Shown here piece by piece: positions 38,143 to 46,216 of a DNA stretch of 49,233 nucleotides. The notes beneath the pieces were generated by a model, which saw only the letters and a list, made by a program, of their open reading frames with translations, had not been told where the DNA came from and did not search any database. Every line of letters begins with the position of its first letter. The first letter of the stretch is position 1. A program made the translations under genes and the position numbers. This stretch comes from a virus. The DNA lies in IMG/VR virus record IMGVR_UViG_3300002142_000006, positions 1-49,233 of that record. One strand, 5' to 3'.

Positions 38143-39522
38143 ATGGCTAACTTATCCGGTGGTGCATATATAACATTCGCCAAACCATATCTCAACAAAG
38201 TAGCAGATATAATTAAAGATCGTAATAATTTGATATTCGAAGGCGGTGATCATGAAATGGTCACCATGTCTAAAGAAATCAAAGCGTTCTTGGATGCCGT
38301 TAAAAAACAGAATGAGAACGCTATTAATTCTGCTCTAATGGAAGGTAATTCTTACCGTGAAATATTCAATGGTAAGAAGTGGACTCAGATCGATAAGAGT
38401 CAGTTCACTGGTAAAGGTGGAGATAGTATAGGTGCTCCGGACGCAAAGTCTACTGCTATGCAAGAAGTTGCATCTATGTTTGCAATTCAAAAGGGTATTG
38501 AAGCGAATGGTTATAGTGACCAGACACGTTTCTACAAATTGTTTCGTGAAGAGATGATTGAGATATATCCAGACATGAACGAAGAATGGGAAAATACATT
38601 TTTCCAACAGCAAGTAACTACAGTTCGTGAGTTGGGTAAGAGTAAATTTACTGAGTACTCACGTGACGACGGTTTCATGGAATGGATATCTGAATTCGTT
38701 AAGAATAAATATAATATTGTCAAGAAAGACAGTTGGAATCCTGCGGATATTTGGTTGGTTAATGATATGGCTGCGGTTAAGAAAACCCTACAAAAGAAAA
38801 TAATTGATGATGTAACTACTCTACAAGAGTTCAACGCAATTCTACGTGATATGTGGTATGAGAAAAGGGTTATCGGTATCTCTTTGAAGAAGATGTCTGG
38901 TAAAGTTGCAAAATGGGAATTGGTCAACTTAAAAGATATGGATTTATTTGATAACAATGAGTATCAGTTCACTGTAGATAATATTATATGCGACCTCTCT
39001 TTAAAGAGTAAAGGTGAATTCAAGAGTTCTGATACCAAGATCAAGATAATGTCCAAGGAGCAGACTATTAATTTTCAGATTCGACAGAACAGTACTGGCT
39101 TTAACAACTTGAAGATTGAGGGTACTGATATTAGTGCAACTGGCGCTCGGCTAGGTAAGGCTCCACTAGATATGGTTGCGAAAGTATTCGATTCATTCAA
39201 TTTGAAGTTTGATAATAAGAATCAGAACTTCCCTACTACGGCTTCAGATTTTAAAGAAGAATTTGATAAGAAGTGGAAACCTCTATTTAACTCTATTAAG
39301 AAATATACTAACATCGCTAGTGCAGATATATTCAAATCTAATCTGATTGCTGTATACAGTAGTAAACGTCCAGACTACGCCCATACCAAATTAATGCAGA
39401 TGAAACTTATCGCAGAGATACTCAAATTGGATGCTAAAAAACAGAACAACTTGCTAACTAATCTTGCGTTTGTTGCACAGAAGAAGGGGGCGGTATTCGG
39501 GCCGTTCGGTAAACTATATTAA
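38143..39522 (+). CDS. Unknown operon protein, possible PD-(D/E)XK-like nuclease (459 aa)
   Basis: Not confidently recognised. It begins NLSGGAYITFAKPYLNKVAD and has a middle segment SWNPADIWLVND (D202) followed about 45 residues later by GISLKK (245-250). The order 'PAD... S/E-x-K' resembles the core of some restriction-type nucleases, with Ser in place of the usual acidic residue. The C-terminal 150 residues are basic and helical. It is the last gene of the modification operon. A nuclease sensing or cutting unmodified DNA is a reasonable guess; a DNA-binding packaging or structural role is an alternative. Confidence 0.7.
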   Translation: MANLSGGAYITFAKPYLNKVADIIKDRNNLIFEGGDHEMVTMSKEIKAFLDAVKKQNENAINSALMEGNSYREIFNGKKWTQIDKSQFTGKGGDSIGAPDAKSTAMQEVASMFAIQKGIEANGYSDQTRFYKLFREEMIEIYPDMNEEWENTFFQQQVTTVRELGKSKFTEYSRDDGFMEWISEFVKNKYNIVKKDSWNPADIWLVNDMAAVKKTLQKKIIDDVTTLQEFNAILRDMWYEKRVIGISLKKMSGKVAKWELVNLKDMDLFDNNEYQFTVDNIICDLSLKSKGEFKSSDTKIKIMSKEQTINFQIRQNSTGFNNLKIEGTDISATGARLGKAPLDMVAKVFDSFNLKFDNKNQNFPTTASDFKEEFDKKWKPLFNSIKKYTNIASADIFKSNLIAVYSSKRPDYAHTKLMQMKLIAEILKLDAKKQNNLLTNLAFVAQKKGAVFGPFGKLY

Positions 39523-39525
39523 AAC

Positions 39526-39554
39526 TTGCATTATTACCAAAATTGTGGTATAAT
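39526..39554 (+). promoter_or_regulatory. Early/middle promoter, upstream copy of a pair
   Basis: TTGCAT (39526-39531), 17 bases, TATAAT (39549-39554), TGG before the -10. No gene of useful size starts before the second promoter 83 bases on; only a 7-codon frame at 39561 is seen. Confidence 0.82.
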
Positions 39555-39608
39555 AGTTAATATGTTTAACATTAAGACTAGTTGAGATGACAATAGTTGG
39601 ATAAACAC

Positions 39609-39637
39609 TTGCAATTATAGCAAATTTGTGGTATAAT
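39609..39637 (+). promoter_or_regulatory. Early/middle promoter, downstream copy of a pair
   Basis: TTGCAA (39609-39614), 17 bases, TATAAT (39632-39637), TGG before the -10. The ATG at 39647 lies only 10 bases after the -10 box, so this transcript would be nearly leaderless. Confidence 0.85.
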
Positions 39638-39646
39638 AATTATATT

Positions 39647-40594
39647 ATGTATTCGTTAACTTTATTCAATTCATTATTTGATAACAAAACAGACAAACAA
39701 GCGCACCTTAAAACGTGGGATGAGTTTGAAGGTATGTTATATACCTTATCTAAAAAGCCAGGATATAAAGCAAAGAAATATGAAAATAAAAAGTCATCTC
39801 CTTTGGTTTCCCCAGCAATATATGCGGAAAATACAACTCGTTCAAATAAGAATGTATTGTATTGGGGTTCTTGGGCTGCGGTTGATGTTGATGAACATAT
39901 ATTTCAAGGTAATCTTGAAGATGAACTGAAATTACGATTTGGAGCATGGTACTATGTCTGTTATAGTACTGCCAGTTCTACAATCGAAAAACCTAAATTC
40001 AGATTAGTATTTCCCCTTACTGAAAATATCCCTGCTGAAAAGATAAGGCATTTTTGGTATGCACTTAATACTGAACTCAATTCTATAGGTGACAGACAAA
40101 CCAAAGACTTGAGTAGGATGTATTACATTCCTGCCGTATATCCAAATGCGAATAATTTTATATTTACAAACCGTGGCTATTTTATTGATCCTAATACCAT
40201 TATGGCCAATCATAATTTTGTTGACACAGTTGTGCAAGGTAATAGTTTCTTTGACAGATTACCAGAAGATCTTCAGAAAAAAGTTATAGACCATCGGAAA
40301 AATCAAATAAACAATACTAGTTATACATGGAAGTCTTACAGGGATTGCCCATTTATTAATAGGAAATTAGTTTCTGAATATAATACGATATCCGAAACTG
40401 GATGGTATGCTAAGATGTATCAACTAATGGTATCAATAGCGATGAACGCTATTAAAAAGAATTATCCAATTACTGCATTGGAAGTAGCAGAACTTTGCGG
40501 TGAGTTGGATCGTGATAATGGAAATTGGTATGAGAACAGGCCATTGAAACTTGAAAGCGAAAGAGCGATAGAATATGCTTACAGAAATATCTAA
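39647..40594 (+). CDS. Primase-polymerase-like (AEP) protein
   Basis: 315 residues resembling the small archaeo-eukaryotic primase domain of phage and plasmid replication proteins: a DVD acidic pair (80-82), YSTASS (106-111) where such enzymes usually have STxSH, FRLVFPL (118-124) and SRMYYIPA. The usual His of the second motif is not seen, so activity is uncertain. ATG 39647 is chosen because the longer frame starts inside the promoter. No helicase domain follows. It may prime DNA or act at an origin. Confidence 0.7.
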   Translation: MYSLTLFNSLFDNKTDKQAHLKTWDEFEGMLYTLSKKPGYKAKKYENKKSSPLVSPAIYAENTTRSNKNVLYWGSWAAVDVDEHIFQGNLEDELKLRFGAWYYVCYSTASSTIEKPKFRLVFPLTENIPAEKIRHFWYALNTELNSIGDRQTKDLSRMYYIPAVYPNANNFIFTNRGYFIDPNTIMANHNFVDTVVQGNSFFDRLPEDLQKKVIDHRKNQINNTSYTWKSYRDCPFINRKLVSEYNTISETGWYAKMYQLMVSIAMNAIKKNYPITALEVAELCGELDRDNGNWYENRPLKLESERAIEYAYRNI

Positions 40595-41075
40595 TGTATC
40601 TGGTAATAACAAATTTGAATATAAGTACATGTCCAAGTGGGATGAAAGATATTTCAACCTTGCTAAAGAAGTTTCTGGGTGGAGTAAAGATCCATCTAAA
40701 AAAATTGGTGCAGTTATTGTTGGTTTCTACGGTCAAATACTATCACAGGGTTACAACGGATTCCCTCGTGGTATACTAGATTCGGAAGAACGTTATAACG
40801 ATAGACCAACAAAATACCAATATGTTGTTCATGCTGAAATGAACGCAATCTACAATGCGACACTCAATGGTATTAAATGTCAAGGGTCTGAGTTATATAT
40901 TTGGGGGTTACCAGTTTGCGGCGAATGTGCTAAAGGTATTATACAAGTCGGTATATCGAGAGTTAATGTACATAAGAGGTCTTTGAAGATTAATCCTAAA
41001 TGGGATGAAATATTTGAATTCAGTAAGTCTATGTTCGAAGAGAGTGGTGTTAAGTTGATAATACATGAAGATTAA
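40575..41075 (+). CDS. dCMP deaminase
   Basis: Zinc enzyme turning dCMP into dUMP for thymidylate synthesis. HAEMNAI (86-92, catalytic Glu88) and PVCGECAKGI (C115, C118) form the zinc site. It has 166 residues. Most relatives begin at MSKWDERY (codon 19, ATG 40629); the upstream ATG 40575 is given because the frame is open and the later one lacks a ribosome site. It overlaps both neighbours (20 and 11 bases). With ThyX at 46.2 kb it makes a dTMP supply route. Confidence 0.92.
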   Translation: MLTEISNVSGNNKFEYKYMSKWDERYFNLAKEVSGWSKDPSKKIGAVIVGFYGQILSQGYNGFPRGILDSEERYNDRPTKYQYVVHAEMNAIYNATLNGIKCQGSELYIWGLPVCGECAKGIIQVGISRVNVHKRSLKINPKWDEIFEFSKSMFEESGVKLIIHED

Positions 41076-42588
41076 TTTAATCATTCCAGCGGCTGGTCAA
41101 GCAACTAGACTACGACCATTATCTAACAACCAATCTAAAGCGATGGTTCGGGTTAATGGTAAACCTTGTATAGATTTCATTCTGGAAAAGTGTTTAGAAA
41201 AACATGAACTTGAAGAAGTTGTAATTATAGATGGTACTTTAAATGACATTAGGGAATATGTTTCCAGGAGATGGAATCATATAAACATATCGTTTGTTAA
41301 ACAAAAAGTTTTAATCGGGCCCCGTAATGCTATTCAAATAGGGGCCCATATATTAAAAGATTTATCTATACCAAGTGTTGTTTGGTTGGGAGATTCGATC
41401 ATACTAGAAGACAACCTCCCTTTGGGTGAAGATTTCTTATTAACTAAAATCGTATCAGATCATAACAATTGGTGTATGTGGGATCAGATTGAGAACAAGT
41501 TCTATGATAAACCTACTCATACTATTCCAATGGCATCTGCATTAGTTGGGATGTATTCTTTTTCAGATAGTGTTCGTATGCTTTCTGCATTAGATTCAAC
41601 AGTTGATGAATATGATATCTCTGCTATTTTAATTAAGTATGGTAGTAAATTTAATAATATTTCTACGGAAAAATGGTATGATATCGGACAGGTGAGTTCG
41701 TATTATAAAACATGTGCATCACTACTTTCATTGAAGTGCCGAGCATTTAATAGTATTACATATGATTCAGAATTAAATCTAATTAATAAACAACCTGATT
41801 ATCATAATACCAATGCAATAGAAACCATTGAGTCTGAAAAATCATGGTATCGTGGGTTAGACTGGAAACAACAATTGTTTGTTCCAAGATTCATTGATAA
41901 CGGAAATGGGTTAACCTTATCGTATGAACCAGGACTTTTGTTATCTGACTTATTGATGTATGAAGATATGCCGGCATCAACTTGGGAATATATAATAGAT
42001 AAGATATTTCACATCATACGTACATACTTCCACAATCAACCTTGGCCAACCCCACAACTAAGCGAAAGCATATATTCATTTAGTGAAAACTGTCAAATGA
42101 TATGGATTGATAAAACTATAGATAGATTAAAGTCGACCAAATTTTCTAAAGAAATTGTTGAACAAATTACCAATTACGCACATGAGATTTATCGTAAGTC
42201 TATTCCAGTAGCATGTATGCATGGAGACCTACACTTTGGTAATATTCTATATAATGCTCAGAATGACAAACTTGCATTTATAGACCCTAGAGGTAAATAT
42301 GGTTCTATAAATGGAAATGTTGGGGATAATACATATGATTGGGCTAAACTCGCTCAGGAGTTGGTATTCGGATACAATCATTTAGTTTCAAATATCCCAT
42401 ATACTAATCGTGATAAAATAATTGATATATTTAAACGTATGTGTAAAAAATATGATGTAGACTATGACTTAGTAGTAAAAGGTGGATTGGTATTACTTGC
42501 AACTTGTATCCCACTGCATTCAGATAATACTATGCGACAAAAAAGATTTAAGGAGAAGGTAGATGAATACTTCAACAATTGTATTTGA
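41065..42588 (+). CDS. LicC-LicA-like nucleotidyltransferase/kinase fusion
   Basis: Two domains in one chain. Residues 1-225 are a sugar-phosphate/choline-phosphate nucleotidyltransferase (IIPAAGQATRLRPLS at 6-20, K25, LGD at 108-110, WYDIGQVSSYY at 204-213). Residues 255-507 are an aminoglycoside/choline-kinase-like phosphotransferase (HGDLHFGN 386-393, metal FIDPRG 405-410). A LicC-LicA fusion is known in Treponema denticola for CDP-choline. It could phosphorylate and activate a small alcohol or sugar with CTP or another NTP. The following HAD gene overlaps by 26 bases. Confidence 0.85.
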   Translation: MKINLIIPAAGQATRLRPLSNNQSKAMVRVNGKPCIDFILEKCLEKHELEEVVIIDGTLNDIREYVSRRWNHINISFVKQKVLIGPRNAIQIGAHILKDLSIPSVVWLGDSIILEDNLPLGEDFLLTKIVSDHNNWCMWDQIENKFYDKPTHTIPMASALVGMYSFSDSVRMLSALDSTVDEYDISAILIKYGSKFNNISTEKWYDIGQVSSYYKTCASLLSLKCRAFNSITYDSELNLINKQPDYHNTNAIETIESEKSWYRGLDWKQQLFVPRFIDNGNGLTLSYEPGLLLSDLLMYEDMPASTWEYIIDKIFHIIRTYFHNQPWPTPQLSESIYSFSENCQMIWIDKTIDRLKSTKFSKEIVEQITNYAHEIYRKSIPVACMHGDLHFGNILYNAQNDKLAFIDPRGKYGSINGNVGDNTYDWAKLAQELVFGYNHLVSNIPYTNRDKIIDIFKRMCKKYDVDYDLVVKGGLVLLATCIPLHSDNTMRQKRFKEKVDEYFNNCI

Positions 42589-42928
42589 TTTAGACGATAC
42601 TATCTGTTTTCCTAATCATAATGAAACAGATACATATAAAAAATATGGTCTAGCATTACCCAATGTTCCTGTGATTGAGGGTATGCGAAAACTTAGTGAT
42701 GCTGGATACTTTATCACTATTCTATCCAGTCGTCGTATGTTAACACACGATGGTAATCTTGCGAAGATCATTATGGATGTCGCAGAAATCACAGAGGAAT
42801 GGTTGGCTAACCACAAGGTTCCGTACGATGAGATCAAGTATGGTAAACCTTACTCATCAACTTATTACGTAGACGATAAAGCAATGACGCCAGAAATGTT
42901 TTGCCAAAAAGTCAATTTTATGGTATAA
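42563..42928 (+). CDS. HAD-family phosphatase
   Basis: Haloacid-dehalogenase fold. D9-L-D11-D-T is the catalytic loop, SS (55-56) motif II, K95 in GKP motif III and YVDDKA (102-107) motif IV. It has 121 residues, with no cap domain. The layout (CFPNHN, then TYKKYGLALPN, THDGN, WLANHKVPYDEI) resembles HAD proteins of capsule gene clusters. It overlaps the fusion gene by 26 bases and its stop codon lies inside the uvsX promoter -10 box. Probably part of the same small-molecule pathway. Confidence 0.88.
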   Translation: MNTSTIVFDLDDTICFPNHNETDTYKKYGLALPNVPVIEGMRKLSDAGYFITILSSRRMLTHDGNLAKIIMDVAEITEEWLANHKVPYDEIKYGKPYSSTYYVDDKAMTPEMFCQKVNFMV

Positions 42929-42929
42929 T
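42901..42929 (+). promoter_or_regulatory. Early/middle promoter for uvsX
   Basis: TTGCCA (42901-42906), 17 bases, TATAAT (42924-42929), TGG before the -10. It lies inside the last codons of the HAD gene; the TAA stop is part of the -10. Confidence 0.8.
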
Positions 42930-42955
42930 GAATGTTATTCTAGGAGAATTATATA

Positions 42956-44038
42956 ATGTCACTACTTCAAAAACTTAAAAAGAACTCAAAGATCGATTTT
43001 ACATCCGAACTTGATAAATCAATGTTCTTTGCCGAAAAAGATCAAATATCCACGTCAGTCCCCATGATCAATGTAGCACTTAGTGGAAAACTTGATGGGG
43101 GTCTTACAAGTGGTTTAACTGTACTCGCTGGGCCATCTAAACACTTTAAGACTGCATTTGCTTTGTTAATGGCTAAAGCATACTTGGACAAATACGAAGA
43201 TGGAGTTATTCTATTTTATGACTCTGAGTTTGGTACACCTCAGAATTATTTTACTGCATTTGGTATTGATACATCTCGTGTGTTGCATACACCTATTACA
43301 GATGTAGAACAATTAAAGTTTGACATTGTTAATCAGTTGGAAGTTATTGAACGTGAAGAACATGTGATGATAATCATTGATTCTGTTGGTAATCTTGCTT
43401 CCAAGAAAGAACTTGAAGATGCTAAGAATGAGAAATCTGTTGCAGATATGTCTCGTGCAAAAGCATTGAAAGGTTTGTTCAGAATGATTACACCTTATCT
43501 TACTATGAAAGATATTCCATTGGTAGTAGTTAATCACACCTATATGGAAATTGGGATGTTTCCCAAAGCAATCGTGTCTGGCGGTACAGGAATTTATTAT
43601 TCGGCGGACAACATCTGGATTATCGGTCGTCAACAAGACAAGGTCGGAACGGAGATTCAAGGATATCATTTTATTATTAACGTTGAGAAATCACGTTATG
43701 TTAAAGAAAAATCTAAGATCCCAGTTTCAGTATCTTATGATGGTGGAATACAAAAGTACTCTGGACTACTTGAGATCGCTGTTAAAACTGGATATGTTAT
43801 TAAACCGTCTAATGGTTGGTATCAATTAATTGATAAAGAAACTGGTGAGTTGATTGGTGGTAAGGTACGTGAGAAAGAAACTCAAGGTGGTGCGTTCTGG
43901 GAATCTATGATGAAAGATCCAGGTTTTAACAAAGCAGTATCAGACCTATATGTTATTGGTACACGATCAATGTTTAACGATGACAATCCGATTACCATAC
44001 CAGATGAGGTAATGCTTGGAGAAGACTCTGATGAATAA
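42956..44038 (+). CDS. uvsX: UvsX recombinase
   Basis: RecA/Rad51-type strand-exchange protein for recombination-dependent replication. Walker A is GPSKHFKT (59-66), Walker B VMIIIDSVGNL, and VSGGTGIYYSADNIWIIGR is the typical DNA-binding loop area. It has 360 residues (T4: 391). AGGAGAA precedes ATG 42956. It overlaps the next gene by 8 bases. Confidence 0.96.
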   Translation: MSLLQKLKKNSKIDFTSELDKSMFFAEKDQISTSVPMINVALSGKLDGGLTSGLTVLAGPSKHFKTAFALLMAKAYLDKYEDGVILFYDSEFGTPQNYFTAFGIDTSRVLHTPITDVEQLKFDIVNQLEVIEREEHVMIIIDSVGNLASKKELEDAKNEKSVADMSRAKALKGLFRMITPYLTMKDIPLVVVNHTYMEIGMFPKAIVSGGTGIYYSADNIWIIGRQQDKVGTEIQGYHFIINVEKSRYVKEKSKIPVSVSYDGGIQKYSGLLEIAVKTGYVIKPSNGWYQLIDKETGELIGGKVREKETQGGAFWESMMKDPGFNKAVSDLYVIGTRSMFNDDNPITIPDEVMLGEDSDE

Positions 44039-44369
44039 TGATGATTATATTTTTATGGAAAACCCAATGTCTGAAAATTGGGCAGTTCGTTTACTAACTG
44101 GTGAATGGAAAGATGTTTTATATGTGTATGGTAAGATTGGATTACAAGAGCTTCATAATGCGGATAGTGCTGTATTGACATTTAATTATTCTATACTTGA
44201 AACTGCTGATTTTTCTGAAGATGCATTAAAATATAGCGAAGACTTTAATAATCATGTTGGTGATGTGTTATCACATATATTAGATGATTCTATCCAAAAT
44301 AATAAATTCAGAATAGGTAAAAATGAACGAACAGATGCAAATAACGGTTTTAAAGAACTTATTAAATAA
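44031..44369 (+). CDS. Hypothetical protein between uvsX and gp41 (112 aa)
   Basis: No function known. ATG 44031 overlaps the uvsX stop. The product is acidic (NWAVRLLTGEWKDVLYVYGK, then LTFNYSILETADFSEDALKY). Its last 47 bases overlap the start of gp41 in another frame, an unusually long overlap. The gene is found at this position in marine T4-like phages, so it is likely real; a helicase- or recombinase-accessory role is inferred. Confidence 0.75.
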   Translation: MNNDDYIFMENPMSENWAVRLLTGEWKDVLYVYGKIGLQELHNADSAVLTFNYSILETADFSEDALKYSEDFNNHVGDVLSHILDDSIQNNKFRIGKNERTDANNGFKELIK

Positions 44370-45708
44370 TGAAGAATATGTAAGAAGGGTATCACCTTTC
44401 TTACAAACAGAATATTTTGATGGTGAAAATAAAACAGTATTTAAATATATCTATGAACATATACATAAGTATAATGTAAGGCCAAGTAAAGAATCGTTAC
44501 AGATTGATATTCAAAATGCAGATCGTGTTTCCCAAGAAGCACTAGAAGTTGTAAATGTGATATCCCGTGACTATCAGAAGTTAGATGATAAGTGGTTGTA
44601 TGATACTACTGAAAAATGGTGTCGTGATCGAGCAATCTATTTGGCTATCATGGAATCTATTCAGATAATAGATGGTAAGAGCAAAGACCTAACACCAAAT
44701 GCTATTCCTCAAATATTATCTGGTGCTTTGTCTATATCATTTGACCCTAACATTGGGCATGATTATATTAACAGTGCTGAAAGTCGTTATGACTTTTATC
44801 ATAGAGTTGAAGAACGTATTTCATTTGGGTTAGAATACTTTGATAAGATAACAAAAGGTGGGTTACCTCGTAAGACATTGAATATCTGTCTTGCTGGCAC
44901 TGGTGTTGGAAAATCTTTGTTCATGTGTTCTGTTGGTGCGAATATGCTCACTCAGGGTAAGAATGTACTATATATAACTATGGAAATGGCTGAGGAACGG
45001 ATCGCTGAACGTATTGATGCAAACTTAATGAATGTTGCAATTGATCAGTTAGAAAATCTTCCAAGAGAATTGTTTGAAAATAAGATAAGTAAGATTGCTC
45101 AAAAGACTGATGGTAAATTCATTGTAAAAGAGTATCCTACTGGTTCTGCTCATGCTGGTCATTTTCGTGCATTATTAAATGACTTGCGTTTAAAGAAGAA
45201 TTTTAAACCAGACATTATCTTTATCGATTACCTAAACATTTGTGCATCTTCACGGATGAAGGGGCTCGGTGGGGCAGTGAATACTTATTCATACATTAAA
45301 GCTATTGCGGAGGAATTACGTGGACTTGCTGTTGAATTCGATGTACCGATCGTATCGGCGACTCAGACGACTAGGTCTGGTTTTTCAAATACTGATGTTG
45401 GTTTGGAAGACACATCTGAAAGTTTTGGTTTACCGGCGACGGCAGACTTAATGTTTGCTTTAATATCGAGTGAAGAACTTGAGAAACTAGGTCAATTAAT
45501 GGTAAAACAATTAAAGAATAGGTACAATGATCCTACTTCAAATAAACGATTTATTGTAGGAGTCGATCGTGCTAAAATGAAATTGTTTGATGTAGAACAA
45601 TCTGCACAGACTTTAATTCAAGGTGCGGCTCAAGATCCAATACCTGATAAACCACTTAATACTTTTGGGTCACGAGAACGTAAAGACTTTTCAGGATTTA
45701 AAGTATGA
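44323..45708 (+). CDS. gp41: gp41 replicative helicase (DnaB-like)
   Basis: Hexameric 5'-3' helicase of the replisome. Walker A AGTGVGKS (191-198), YITMEMAEERIAERIDAN, Walker B IIFIDYLNI near 294-302, and ESFGLPATADLMFALI follow T4 gp41 closely. It has 461 residues (T4: 475). Start ATG 44323 gives MNEQMQITVLKNLLNNEEYV, in register with family N-termini, so the 47-base overlap with the preceding gene is genuine. It overlaps the next gene by 4 bases. Confidence 0.95.
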   Translation: MNEQMQITVLKNLLNNEEYVRRVSPFLQTEYFDGENKTVFKYIYEHIHKYNVRPSKESLQIDIQNADRVSQEALEVVNVISRDYQKLDDKWLYDTTEKWCRDRAIYLAIMESIQIIDGKSKDLTPNAIPQILSGALSISFDPNIGHDYINSAESRYDFYHRVEERISFGLEYFDKITKGGLPRKTLNICLAGTGVGKSLFMCSVGANMLTQGKNVLYITMEMAEERIAERIDANLMNVAIDQLENLPRELFENKISKIAQKTDGKFIVKEYPTGSAHAGHFRALLNDLRLKKNFKPDIIFIDYLNICASSRMKGLGGAVNTYSYIKAIAEELRGLAVEFDVPIVSATQTTRSGFSNTDVGLEDTSESFGLPATADLMFALISSEELEKLGQLMVKQLKNRYNDPTSNKRFIVGVDRAKMKLFDVEQSAQTLIQGAAQDPIPDKPLNTFGSRERKDFSGFKV

Positions 45709-45917
45709 TTGCAGAATTAAGAGCACTGAGTATATTCTACTCAGACCCGAATAAAGGTATAGATAGACATGCGACAGTAAAAGTGTCTGGAGATTTCGAC
45801 TACATAGTTGATATGTACTATGAAAAAAACTTAATACATTCTCAGGTTATCAATGACCATACACTTTGTTATGCCGAGGATTGTGCCGAGAACTGGGTAA
45901 TAGGAGTAATTAAATGA
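45705..45917 (+). CDS. Hypothetical protein after gp41 (70 aa)
   Basis: Not recognised. ATGA overlap with gp41. It is short, mostly beta (HATVKVSGDFDYIVDMYYEK) with two Cys near the C-terminus (LCYAEDCAENW). Its stop overlaps the following gene. Co-expressed with the helicase. Confidence 0.6.
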   Translation: MIAELRALSIFYSDPNKGIDRHATVKVSGDFDYIVDMYYEKNLIHSQVINDHTLCYAEDCAENWVIGVIK

Positions 45918-46135
45918 TGACCACCGAAGAACAAACTGATAAAATTGAGCATATGACTTTCGCCGAGCGATACCATCAGAAAAAACTGATCAAGAAGGTT
46001 AAGAAGAAGGCTCGTAAAGAGTTGGAGACCCAAGGAATACAACATGGTCAGGCCACAAAAATGGTTAACCAAGCCGTACGAAACATCGTTAATGATAACA
46101 AGCCACCAAAACGATCTACAGGGAGAGGGAGATAA
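45914..46135 (+). CDS. Small basic protein (73 aa)
   Basis: Not recognised. Two adjacent ATGs (45914, 45917). Lys/Arg-rich helix (FAERYHQKKLIKKVKKKARK) and a basic disordered tail (PPKRSTGRGR) suggest nucleic-acid binding. Base composition is more balanced than in gp41. It ends the uvsX-gp41 unit. Confidence 0.6.
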   Translation: MMTTEEQTDKIEHMTFAERYHQKKLIKKVKKKARKELETQGIQHGQATKMVNQAVRNIVNDNKPPKRSTGRGR

Positions 46136-46216
46136 TGGAAATGGCCTTTGCAGTTACATGTGCAGAGTGTTAAATAGGTCAATTTATCCATAAAAGTGGT
46201 ATAAGGAAAATAATTT

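Noticed and set aside
46135-46173. Possible 12-residue peptide (EMAFAVTCAEC) starting in the stop of the small basic gene
   Set aside because: It has a TAATG overlap and a CxxC, but at 12 codons with no further support it cannot be told from chance.
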